In this document: positions 1 to 8,838 of the stretch, piece by piece
How positions within the stretch are numbered: the first letter of the stretch is position 1
Layout: the number at the start of each line of letters is the position of its first letter
Source: Phoronis ovalis
Lineage: Eukaryota; Phoronida; Phoronidae
Direction of reading: 5' to 3'
DNA length: 18,046 bases
Assembly (NCBI GenBank): GCA_028565635.1
Contig: JAOXYB010018983.1
Coordinates: 1 to 18,046, forward strand
Program-made: the position numbers and the translations under genes
Notes under the pieces: model-generated
Database searches by the model: none
Seen by the model: only the letters and a program-made list of their open reading frames with translations
What the model was told of the DNA's origin: nothing

Positions 1-110
1 CAGTCTCTCCAACTGGCAGCATTCTTGGCTGGGGGTACACTCTCGGAGTTGTTTACAACTCACCGAATGTCTAGTTGCTATTCTATTTCACAATGTTTTT
101 TCCATTTTAG

Positions 111-707
111 AAAACAATCCCATAAAAATACATTGGACAAGTATTTGAAAAAAGAGAATCGTGCCACATCAACAAAAGTTAAGAATTCCACTAGTTCACC
201 GACAAAGAGTAACAGTCAATCGTCAAGTAGCAGTTCGCCAGAAAAGAGAAGTAGCCAGAAATCTTCAACATCTTCTAGCTCTTCCTCTTCACCTCTTAAA
301 AATTCCCGAAAATCTGCTCCGGTTAAAAGAGGTACTAAAGTTACTAGTCCTTCAACTCCTAACAAAGGAGTTTCAAAAACTGGAAAAAATATTGCAAACT
401 CTAAAAAAATAAGTGACAATGTAAAGTCTAAAAAGACTACCAATCTAAGAAATCAGAAATCTCCTGGAAAGACGGCTAATGCTAAGCCAAGTCCAGTCAA
501 GAAAGGGAAGAATGTGGTCAGTAAAAAACAAACTGTGGTGTCACCTAGTAAACGAAAAAACATTCGTGTTACATCCTTATCTCCACGAAAGCGTGCTGCA
601 ATAGTAGAAACAGAAAGTAGTCCAAGTCCGGTGAGAAAAACGAAGTTGAGGGGAAATGATACGAGTCCTGCAAAAAAAGCCAAGTTGGCACCAGTAAAAA
701 ACAAAAG
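111..707 (+). CDS. Exon a of the Ser/Pro/Lys-rich protein
   Basis: The acceptor is a pyrimidine-rich stretch ending in AG at 109-110; the donor is GTAAGG at 708. The exon's first base completes a codon begun upstream, followed by about 198 codons. The open frame continues upstream of 111 to an ATG at 25, but that part sits before a good acceptor and reads as intron, so the ATG is not taken as a start. The exon carries ten [S/T]-P-x-[K/R] sites, the PIP-box-like NTLDKYLK near its beginning, and two long serine runs. Confidence 0.75.
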
Positions 708-2469
708 GTAAGGAATTTTAAAATCATTCAGTTACATAAAACTGTAACGTGTCTCATAGTTCAGTTCAGCAACATGGATTTGTTTACTATCTCATGGTCA
801 CTTACAGGTCAATTCATATTTTATAGTTGTTTGAGGATATACTTCCCAGAGTTAAATGAAACTTGTGTAAAATAGTAATATTGTAGGTATGCACTTTAAA
901 TTGAGTTTATAAAATGACTTACAATGTAAAACTTTTTAGGCAAGCTATTATAAAGAATTTGTCTTCTGACTTCAATTCTGAAGACAGTAGTAGTAGTGTA
1001 CGATCTACGCCTCGCAAGAGACCTGCTGCAAGACCTCTCGCAAGAACTTCCAATGCTAAGCGGTACAGAATATAGTTCTGCCATTATGTTTGTGTTTATA
1101 ATTTTGTAACTAGATAAGTCACAACTTATTGATATTCAATGTTTATCAAGGACATTCTTATGTACTTCCAAATTCAAAGGTATTGAGAGGAAACATCTAT
1201 GTATAAAATAGTCACCTGTAATAGGTATCTTTTCTTTTATAATTTATTGTGCATGACGTATAAAGTTTGAAATAAGGGTATATGTCATTGAATATGGTTG
1301 GATGATAATTATAATTCATTGATTGTTCATATATGCCATAGTAATTATGCATATAATTCCCAAATTCATATGTACTGGAGCAAAAATCTCCTTACATGGA
1401 TTAAGTTTTATATCGTATCTGTGTATCGTATGTTACATCGTACCTGTTTGATACAGTCGGCAGGGGATTGAAAGCGTGCAGTTTAGAAGCACAAAGAAAT
1501 ATTGAGTAGTATATAGATTTAAAACATGTTTTGCAGAGCAAAGAAATCAAAAGACAGTCAAGAGTCGTCATCTAGTGATATCCCATCCACTACTTCAAGC
1601 AGATCCACTCCTAAAAAAACAGCTAGTTCTCCAGTGAAGAAATCCCCACAAAAGGCAGTTTCCCCACAAAAGAATATAAACCAGAAATCCAATGTCCGCA
1701 GAAATGTGTAAGTTAAGATTCCTGTAAAGATAAAAGTCCGGTTTACAATATGTTTTCATTATGCCATCTCAATTCAACTGTAACTGTTGTAAATAAGTTA
1801 TCTGGAAATAGCGAGATTATAAATTATTGTATATTAATCAGCAGTAGTTATACTTGAAAATCTGTATCACGTTGTTTTGATAGACGTAAAGCTCCGCTGG
1901 TTAATGGAACGTCCGACGGTGAAGATAGCCAGCTAAGCTCTCAGTCAAGTACACGTTCTCCACGGAAACGAGCTGCAGCAGTAGCGAAGGCTATTGAGAG
2001 TGTGGACGTGGAAGATGAAGTGAATGTAAGTTTGTCTTTTACAAGCAATTGTACAAAGCAAAGTCCTGAGCCATAATTGGCCATCAGGTGGTTTCAGTAG
2101 CATTAAATAACCCTGTGCATACTCTGCCTATATAGAAGGCTGGTGTATGGGTTAGTTCCCATTTTATAAACACTGGTACCCATTTTCTCATTTAATAATC
2201 TATGTGGGATTCAAAACTGCAACCTTTCAATCTGCAGTCTGGAACCTACCGGGAAAACTCGCTTGCTTTTTGAGCAACCTTCTGTTTTTTTATGTTGCTG
2301 TGCAGTTTAATGTATTCTATTGTATTAAGGCTGAAAAGATCATTTAAACCTCTTTGGTACACAGAGCAGTGTTCTTTTTATCTCCGCTGTCTATACCTGT
2401 CAATAAACTGTTTCACTTTGCTTCAATTTGTAGATCAAAAGAAAGTCTCGTGCTAGTCGGAGACGATGA
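111..2469 (+). CDS. C-terminal five exons of a Ser/Pro/Lys-rich chromatin-type protein (PDS5-like or PIP-box protein; partial)
   Basis: The coding exons are 111-707, 940-1062, 1537-1707, 1884-2025 and 2434-2469, with introns bounded by GT and AG. The first four visible introns or entry points share one phase and the last intron is phase 0, so the frame stays open for about 346 codons to a TGA. The 5' part lies outside the window. The protein is extremely basic and of low complexity: poly-Ser runs, 16 [S/T]-P-x-[K/R] sites, and a [ST]-P-R-K-R-x-A-A box seen three times. It ends with an acidic ESVDVEDEVN followed by the basic IKRKSRASRRR. That acidic-then-basic end resembles the C-terminus of PDS5 cohesin regulators. 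The segment near the start (SHKNTLDKYLKK) looks like a degenerate PCNA-interacting motif, as in SPRTN or XPG/FEN1 proteins. A nuclear, DNA-associated and CDK-regulated tail is a fair inference; the gene name is not established. Confidence 0.75.
940..1062 (+). CDS. Exon b of the Ser/Pro/Lys-rich protein
   Basis: This 123-base exon lies between the acceptor TTTTTAG (ending 939) and a GT donor at 1063. It joins exon a in phase and encodes an acidic Ser run (SEDSSSSVRS) followed by the basic TPRKRPAARPLARTS. It is too short to show as an independent open frame and is recognised by frame continuity and the recurring T-P-R-K-R-x-A-A box. Confidence 0.7.
1537..1707 (+). CDS. Exon c of the Ser/Pro/Lys-rich protein
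   Basis: The acceptor TTTTGCAG ends at 1536 and a strong donor GTAAGT begins at 1708. The 171-base exon encodes KKSKDSQESSSSD followed by TPKK, SPVK and two SPQK motifs, the same composition as exon a. Phase entering and leaving is identical to that of exon b, so exons b and c could be skipped without breaking the frame. Confidence 0.72.
1884..2025 (+). CDS. Exon d of the Ser/Pro/Lys-rich protein
   Basis: The acceptor is TTTTGATAG ending at 1883 and the donor GTAAGT begins at 2026. Forty-seven codons are completed here, including RSPRKRAAAVAKAIES and then the acidic VDVEDEVN. Two Ser-rich acidic patches (SDGEDSQLSS) look like casein-kinase-type sites. The exon leaves in phase 0. Confidence 0.72.
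2150..2260 (-). mobile_element. Decayed tRNA-derived SINE-like relic in an intron
   Basis: Read on the - strand, 2252-2206 has the layout of the 3' half of a tRNA: an anticodon-arm-like CCAGACTGCAGATTGAAAGG, then a B-box-like GTTTTGAATCCC (consensus GGTTCGAATCC). Towards lower coordinates it is followed by a stretch whose + strand reads CTGGTACCCATTTT, a string often linked to such tRNA-like heads in marine invertebrate repeats. No A box, poly(A) tail or target duplication was found, so this is an old fragment. Confidence 0.4.
2434..2469 (+). CDS. Last coding exon (IKRKSRASRRR-stop)
   Basis: After the acceptor TTTGTAG (ending 2433) only eleven residues are encoded before TGA at 2467-2469. 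A very short final coding exon with a run of Arg/Lys after an acidic stretch resembles the end of PDS5 proteins, though short basic tails are common. The last eight codons (stop included) form the start of a 38-bp tandem repeat that continues into the 3' UTR. Confidence 0.65.
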   Translation: MKRKSRASRRR

Positions 2470-2596
2470 AGAAGAGTACTGTGTCTCGTGCTAGTCGGAG
2501 ACGATGAAGAAGAATACTGTGTCTCGTGCTAGTCAGAGACGATGAAGAAGAGTACTGTGTCTCGTGCTAGTCGGAGACGATGAAGAAGAGTGCTGA
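2446..2596 (+). repeat. 38-bp tandem repeat spanning the stop codon
   Basis: Four head-to-tail copies begin at 2446, 2484, 2522 and 2560, each with TCTCGTGCTAGTC near its start and GATGAAGAAGA in the middle. Copies two and three each differ from the first by one base; the fourth decays after about 31 bases. The first copy is coding up to the TGA at 2467 and the others are 3' UTR. The near identity indicates recent expansion by slippage or unequal exchange. Confidence 0.95.
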
Positions 2597-4008
2597 CATC
2601 TGTGTGGTGGTCATGCTATACCATTCGAGAATTCCCACCAGTTGAAATTTGATGGCCCCTTAGTTTGGCTACCACAACTACTTCCCTATTTACATTGTCA
2701 GAACATAAACAAATTTGAGTGTTTTCTACAGTATTTTTTTGCAGTAAAGTAAGATATTGAAGTTTAGAATCAGTTTTGTATGACAAAGTATGAATTTTGT
2801 TAGTCCTTTAATGATAGTTTTTATACGAGTTAAATTGTATATATTTGACATATGTATTCAAATAGTGCTTTTTAAAAAAGCTAAATCATATCATCCTCTC
2901 AAATTATCATGAGCTGTATTTAGTGCTTTATAGAAGAATTACAATTGTGATATCCATTGCGAACAATGCTGGTAATTTGTATTCTGAACCATCAGTTTGC
3001 ACCAAACTAATGTATTTCTAAAAGTAGATGCTATGATTGTATAGCAAAGCAAGCCAGAGGTAAATGCTACATGCATTTATAATAGAAATCAAGGCCTAGT
3101 TCATTTAAATGTTTAAAATTAATACTGTACTGTTAGCTTCTTACTTTCTGATGATACATTATTTTGTCTTATGCTGTAGTATTTTATTTAAGAGATGTAT
3201 TCACAAGTGTTGAGCTTTGTTTCTATATCATGTTGTTAAAATTAATTAATTCCTTAATAGCTTTCACGAGTGTTACCAGTCTGGTATTGTGTGCTGCTGT
3301 TACATTAGTTCACACTCACTCATGTTGAAGGTATATCTAATGTGCATACAAAATAATTGAGAACAGGATTAGTTTTTATCTAAACAGCAGGAGTGTGCAG
3401 TACAACTAGCTGTACACATGTCTCTCACATTAAATCTAGTCATGTGATTTATCATGCATTTAAAATACATTATTACACTGCAATTGAGTTAATTTATGTA
3501 TTAATAGAAGTAACATCATTACTGAATAGTTGCATATGTACATATATAAAGTCACTTAGAACTTCCAAGTTGGAAGTATTACTTTTTTCTGTGTATACTA
3601 CCTTTACCAAGGGCATTGTGTGAATATGAAAAATCTTATCTGTTTAGGAGTTCATTATGATTAAACACTGTAACAAGTTTGGGATACTGGTGAAATTTCA
3701 TCAATAATTCTGACAGTGTTCCCGGAATATGTATATCATGAGGTCTCTTGTATAAAGGCTAATAATGTAGAAAATGTACCTAACTGCAAGTCCATCAGTT
3801 GTATAAGCAGTTCCCTTATAGTAATGGTTACAGACTGAAGTATAAGTCTTTCTGACATCTCTTCGACAGCACTGCAAGCTCTGTATAGATAAGGAAAACT
3901 GTCGGGATATAGCCCGGGATGTAGTTGTCCTGTAAAAACATTCCTTTGTTACTACTACTGATGTAGAGGTCTTGTGTGCAAATGTTGCTTTCAAGCTTTA
4001 GTTAAAGA
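2597..4008. other. 3' UTR and intergenic spacer, no gene seen
   Basis: This is the probable 3' UTR of the + strand gene followed by AT-rich spacer. All frames are closed by frequent stops, and the short open frames here have no recognisable protein features. ATTAAA-type hexamers occur but none is clearly the polyadenylation signal, so the transcript end is not called. Confidence 0.5.
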
Positions 4009-4760
4009 TTATAGGTAGTAGGTTGTCCACTTGTATTACACTAAGAGTCTAAGATTTAATGACATGAATTAAAATAATGAAATGTATTTGGAATTTGTTA
4101 TGACTTTATTAAATATATGTATAATCTATATTCTGCATTGTTTCCTATGCAGCTGCATTTAGATACAAAGTATTGAATTGTAAATTTATGATTGCACATT
4201 TTAAAATAATTATGACGTTGCATAGATGAGTACACAACAATTAGCATGCAACAAAACTAGAGAGATGCTGATTTAACATATCAATTTGTGTGATCTCCAG
4301 AGTCTTGGTTGGATCAAAGAGCTTTACCACCAGATGTCATGCATGTTAGATAGCAAATGCTTGATTATACAGTTATGCAATTTCAGGTGAACATCTGCAT
4401 CTTGGACACACTTTTTAAGAAAATGTACTGTCAGATTGAAAATCCTCTTCATGTGAGTATTCTATTATTGGTTTTGTCTGCAAGGTTTTTATAGTATTCT
4501 GTTTGATTTTATGCAGAATTTTAATGGACTAGGCTGTTTGAAAGAGGGTTGTCGTCTCAATGATTGCCCCTCAAATGCCACTATTATGATGACATTTTAA
4601 ATCCTCGTAATGATAATAACAATTTTTGCATCAAAGTTACTTTATATGAAAGCATTATTACCTAGATACATCACAATAATGCACCCGAATTATGTATATA
4701 CATGTTACTGGTATGTACAAAGCCAATGGAATGCTTTCAAAGTTATCTGCTGTTTTTGCT
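4009..4760. repeat. Duplicated block, gene-less copy (A + B)
   Basis: Segment A (about 4009-4470) matches A' (about 5147-5546) at a nearly constant offset of about 1125 bases. Shared strings include TATTACACTA, AAAATAATGAAATGTAT, GACTTTATTAAATAT and GATTGAAAATC. Segment B (about 4470-4760) directly follows and matches B' (about 8839-9150) through GCAGAATTTTA, TTTGAAAGAG, TTACCTA and CAATGCTTTCAA. In this copy A and B are contiguous; in the other copy they are separated by 3.3 kb holding the LRR-Ig gene. Confidence 0.7.
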
Positions 4761-5146
4761 CATTCGGAATGAAACATAACATTGGGATGGTGTCATGTTA
4801 GATTTTCCCTAACGTGATTGATGAGATGTCGATCCATAGTAACTCCTTTTGTAGAGGTCTCAATATAATTATGTTTGCACAACAATTGTACTTGCATAAT
4901 TTGCTGGTCACACCATTGGCACCAAACCATGTTACGTTGCTTGTGTGGACAGCACACTTCTCATTTTATTGTGTATCTCTAAAAGAAATTCTACTGACAC
5001 AAAAACTTACCGACAAGCACAAAATTGATTTTACAACTTCTATTTTTTTGTAATTTTGCAGTTTTGTTTTAAATTAATTGTTACCATGTCAACCAACTTA
5101 ATCAATTTTTATAAAAAAAATATTTCATTTAATTAATATCATTATT

Positions 5147-5546
5147 ATAGGTGATAAAGTTATTACACTATTAAAGATTTTTAACAACATTCATTAAAAT
5201 AATGAAATGTATATGGAGTTTGTTACGACTTTATTAAATATGTATATTATCTATATACTGTCAGTAATATTTCCTGTTATCCAGTTACATTTCGGTATCA
5301 ACTATTCAATTACAAATTTATGATTTCACATTTAAAAATAATTGTGAAAAGTTTTGAGACGTTTGCTATAGATGGGTACACAACAATAAGCAACAAAAAT
5401 ATTGCCTAAGATGGCATGTATGTGAGAGACCCAATACTTGATTATACCAATATGCACGTAGTTTCAAGTGAATGTCTACATCTTGACACTAAGACAGTGT
5501 GCCGATTGAAAATCATTATTTTGAGTATAATTCCATTATTCCACTC
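5147..5546. repeat. Duplicated block, left flank of the LRR-Ig gene (A')
   Basis: This is the diverged second copy of segment A, collinear with 4009-4470 with small indels. It lies just downstream of the LRR-Ig stop codon, so it is the 3' UTR or downstream region of that gene. It contains a candidate polyadenylation hexamer for the - strand. Confidence 0.7.
5230..5235 (-). terminator. Candidate polyadenylation signal of the LRR-Ig gene
   Basis: TTTATT on the + strand reads AATAAA on the - strand, about 445 bases past the LRR-Ig stop codon. The same hexamer at the matching position of segment A (4105-4110) is conserved between the two copies, which supports but does not prove function. Confidence 0.35.
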
Positions 5547-5678
5547 TCTAAATTTTTTTTGGAAAGACAAAGAAAATTGATAAAAACTCAAAGCAGGCTC
5601 TTGCATGCAAGTGTTTGCATTGTTTGGCAAAATTATATGATATGAAAGTTTAATAATTTATGTTGATTTCAAGTATAG

Positions 5679-8015
5679 CTATTTCACATCTTTTACCATT
5701 TGGGTATATATGGGGTCTCTGGTTTGACCACTCAAAGACATATAATTCTGATCATCCATGCCAGTTGTGTTTATCTCCAGCTCAAAATAAGCTGGTTCGG
5801 AATCTTGTCTTAAACGGTTGCCATTTTCTAACTCAAAATAAACTGGCTTTTCATCGGTGTTAGGTGTAGCATTTATTTTATCATATTCGAAGTAAATCGA
5901 TTCACTGGGCTGTATATATATTGGCTGCTTTGTATAGCTTGAATTTGTCTTTCCTGGAGTTGGTGTCTCTAGCTCAAAGTATTGCGGATTTTGGACAGTC
6001 TTTAGATCTGTTTTCTTTAACACAATTTCATCCTGAATGTTTACATACCTTTGCGTGCTACTTAGCCTATTGCGCTTAAGATTGTCGGAGTTAATTTTTA
6101 TATCTTGTAAACTGTCCACGTAGTCTGCCTCTGAGTTATTTGCTTTAAATTCAGTTTCCTCATACATAAAATTGGTTGTACAGATTTTGCTTTCTGTTTT
6201 AAATGTCTTAATACCAATGTCTTTACTATTTTCTTTAGCAAAGTCTATGTTTGTAAAATTTAATTCCAGTTGTTTATCTCTTTTGAATTGTCGAATTTCA
6301 TTATAGCGCTGTTTTAGTCTACAATACTTAGTTCCAATAAAAAGGAACCCACCAATAGATCCGCAGACTAATACCACCAGAAGAACAACAAGTGTGATTT
6401 TGTCACTGCTGTCCTGTACGTTGCTAGATATGTGGCATGGATTAATCAATTTACTTGATGTGCTTCCTGTTTTGCCTGCAGTAGAATAGCCAACTAATGA
6501 CTCAGTAGTAGATATTGACCTTGTAGTTGATTTGGTAGTCGATATTTCACTTGGTTTTAAAGTTGGTAATACGTCACTTGATTTGGTAGTTGAAATTACT
6601 CTTGGTTTTGTAGTCAGTATTACACTTGGTTTGATAATCGATATTACACTTGGTTTGGTAGTTGATATTACACTTAATTTGTTAGTCGATATTACATTTT
6701 GTTCGGCAGTTGATTTTACACTTGGTTTGATAGTCAGTATTACACTTGGTTTGGTAGTCAGTGTTACACTTGGTTTGGTAGTCTGTGTTACACTTTGTTT
6801 GCCAGTTGATTTTACACTTGGTTTGGTAGTTGTTATTGCATATGGTTTGGTTGTTATTGCAATTAGTTTGGTAGTTGCTTTCATCAATTTTTGTTCAGTT
6901 ATGAAGTATGTCTTTGTAGTTTTCTCTGTTGTCACTCTTTGGCATCTGTCAGGAGGGGAAATGTACACCTCATTTGTTTCTCCTAGCACATTCTTTGCAT
7001 GGCAAGTAATGTTTCCCTGATCAGTAATTAGCCATGCTGTATTTTCCTTATACGTTTTATTCATAGGTGGTAGGAACTCTTCAGTTTTACTCAGCGATGT
7101 TGATGTTAAAGTAATTGTTGGTGCTGGATTTCCAGTTGCTTTACATGTGATGTAAGATTGGTTACCTAAGCATAATCTTCTGATCGAAATCGATGGTTTT
7201 ACGCATGTGAAATTGTTTTCAGGTATTTTGTAGATATTTGTTGATGTGGAACATTGTGCATCTGAACCATTTAAATTCTGGCTTGTTCTCATCCAGCGAA
7301 TTTCGCAGTTGCATTCTAAAGGGTTGCCAGAAAGTTTGCCAAGTGATGTATTCCATTGTAATTGGTCATTAAATACAAATCCCAACTCCCTTGGAAAAGT
7401 CTGTATCTTATTATATGCTAATCCCAAAATTTTCAAGTTTGGTATAAACTGAAACATTGCAAGCTCAACAATTGTAATACTATTGTTATTGATGTAAAAT
7501 TCTTCTAAAGTGTTTACCTTTAAACCAGTCGGAAACGTTGCCAAATAATTATTTCGTAAATCTAAAACTGACAGATTTTTCAAATTGTTCACTATCGAGG
7601 CATAAAATGTTTTCAAAGCACAGCTCAATAGTGATAGTCTAGTGATAAAAGGTGTTGCAACGAAGGCATCATTATCTATATGCATTATTACACTATCTGT
7701 TACACTTAATTTTTTCAGTTTTGCAAACTTTATTGCAAAGTACTGTTTTTTTAGTGCATTTACAGTTACTTTGATGAATGTCAATTGTTCTGCGATCCTT
7801 GGAATTTCAGGAGTTGGTAATTTATCTGGTTCAGAAGATGTGCAGACGACTACTGTGTTAGAACTGTTGCATGTACAGTACTTTGTGCAGTAATTAGAAC
7901 TGCTACTGCTTGCTGCATACAAGGGAGAACTGCTTCCTCTTGCAAATATTGTGAATATTAATAGGAACATAAATGCCATGTTAATTTCATAACTCCCCAT
8001 CTTTCTTTCAGGCAT
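5679..8015 (-). CDS. LRR-Ig single-pass receptor with Ser/Thr repeat stalk and multi-tyrosine tail
   Basis: An uninterrupted 778-codon frame with an in-frame stop just upstream of the first ATG (8022-8024). M1, M6 or M13 could start the protein; M13 gives the cleanest signal peptide (about 13-27). Domain order: LRR N-cap with C43, C47, C49, C58; about five to six LRRs (about 78-212; best repeats LSVLDLRNN and LKILGLAYN); LRR C-cap with C235, C237, C255, C271; one Ig domain (C291-C338, DQGNITCHAKN, with Ile in place of the usual Tyr); a Thr/Lys/Pro/Ser stalk of 8-residue repeats (about 395-482); one membrane helix (540-562); and a 216-residue cytoplasmic tail. Tail tyrosines include Y657 (YVNI), Y679, Y726 and Y743 (YFEL), Y700 (YIQP), Y708 (YFEY), Y758 (YMSL) and Y770 (YTQM). 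The architecture fits cell-surface recognition with SH2-type signalling; ligand and pathway are unknown. The coding region lacks introns, as LRR genes often do. Confidence 0.92.
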   Translation of the reverse strand: MPERKMGSYEINMAFMFLLIFTIFARGSSSPLYAASSSSSNYCTKYCTCNSSNTVVVCTSSEPDKLPTPEIPRIAEQLTFIKVTVNALKKQYFAIKFAKLKKLSVTDSVIMHIDNDAFVATPFITRLSLLSCALKTFYASIVNNLKNLSVLDLRNNYLATFPTGLKVNTLEEFYINNNSITIVELAMFQFIPNLKILGLAYNKIQTFPRELGFVFNDQLQWNTSLGKLSGNPLECNCEIRWMRTSQNLNGSDAQCSTSTNIYKIPENNFTCVKPSISIRRLCLGNQSYITCKATGNPAPTITLTSTSLSKTEEFLPPMNKTYKENTAWLITDQGNITCHAKNVLGETNEVYISPPDRCQRVTTEKTTKTYFITEQKLMKATTKLIAITTKPYAITTTKPSVKSTGKQSVTQTTKPSVTLTTKPSVILTIKPSVKSTAEQNVISTNKLSVISTTKPSVISIIKPSVILTTKPRVISTTKSSDVLPTLKPSEISTTKSTTRSISTTESLVGYSTAGKTGSTSSKLINPCHISSNVQDSSDKITLVVLLVVLVCGSIGGFLFIGTKYCRLKQRYNEIRQFKRDKQLELNFTNIDFAKENSKDIGIKTFKTESKICTTNFMYEETEFKANNSEADYVDSLQDIKINSDNLKRNRLSSTQRYVNIQDEIVLKKTDLKTVQNPQYFELETPTPGKTNSSYTKQPIYIQPSESIYFEYDKINATPNTDEKPVYFELENGNRLRQDSEPAYFELEINTTGMDDQNYMSLSGQTRDPIYTQMVKDVK
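6570..6833 (-). repeat. 24-bp coding minisatellite (8-residue stalk repeat)
   Basis: Residues 395-482 follow the pattern TTKPSV-x-x, with the valine recurring exactly every eight residues from V401 to V473. The DNA shows the matching 24-base period. Eleven degenerate units are visible, flanked by looser Thr/Ser/Lys sequence. This is a mucin-like, probably O-glycosylated spacer lifting the LRR-Ig head off the membrane; copy number is likely to vary between alleles. Confidence 0.9.
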
Positions 8016-8838
8016 AGCAATTCAGCCAATTAGATGTTATGTTTAGAATCAATAACAGCTGAAATTATCAATTATTTCATGTAAAGTCCAATCCCAAATA
8101 AATTAATTAACAACAGCAACTACCATGTTAAGTCATAACAAAGAAATCCTTTGAAAGTAAAACCGTGTCCAAAGCTGACTGGAACCAGTAAAAATCTTAA
8201 TGCATGCAGTCTTCTCTCAAGATCTTTATCAGTGCCTCTGATGGGTGTTAACTGGCATCTTTTAGAAGATTTCACCATATTTATCACTGTGACTAACATA
8301 GAGTGTCTTACTGCACATGCTGTACAATTTCCTTGTATACTTCAAAAGTTCATTTTCCAGACGTGTATATTTTGACGTTAAGCAAGTATGTAGTCACTAT
8401 GCTATTAAATGAACTTTTTGTTTGTGAAATGCTTTGTAACATCAGCAGTCATGTGCTTTCCGAATAAAATTATACTGATGACTGGATATATTTAATATTG
8501 TTATATTGTGGTTGATTATATGACTGTGGGTGTTTGATTCTCTAAAACAAACTAGTATATACACGTTCTGTGAATTTTGGAGCTTATGGTGTTTTAGTAA
8601 TTGTACTTATTGCTATTAAATTTCTGAGCCCTGGAAAATGAATTAAACAATTCCATGAACATGATCATTTTCATATGACAGACCAAGAATTAAGATAACA
8701 TTTGATAGTTCAAAGTTTCAATACACATTTCAAGATAACCTTAATCCTAATAATCTGAGCTATGTAATTTTTAAATAATATAATTTTATTAATATGTAGA
8801 ATTTTAATGGTGCAACCTTGAATGTATGAAAGAGAGCT
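8016..8838 (-). other. Upstream region of the LRR-Ig gene
   Basis: This AT-rich sequence has no long open frame in any reading frame and should hold the promoter and any 5' UTR of the - strand receptor gene. No confident TATA box or initiator could be chosen. A 5' UTR intron cannot be excluded. It belongs to the 3.3 kb that separates A' from B' and is absent from the gene-less copy. Confidence 0.4.

Noticed and set aside
25-110. Start codon at 25 as the beginning of the first gene
   Set aside because: A good pyrimidine tract and AG precede 111, and the residues before it do not share the basic Ser-rich composition; the protein most likely continues from upstream exons.
216-704. Two - strand open frames opposite the first exon
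   Set aside because: They are shadows of a low-complexity Ser/Lys exon whose splice sites and continuing frame support the + strand.
2446-2596. Possible CRISPR array
   Set aside because: The 38-bp units are head-to-tail without unique spacers, and the genome is eukaryotic.
3701-3994. 97-codon open frame on the - strand
   Set aside because: No domain, no splice support and no similarity to its neighbours; expected by chance at this length.
6532-7020. 162-codon hydrophobic open frame on the + strand
   Set aside because: It is the antisense shadow of the receptor's 24-bp stalk repeat; the regular repeat keeps both strands open.
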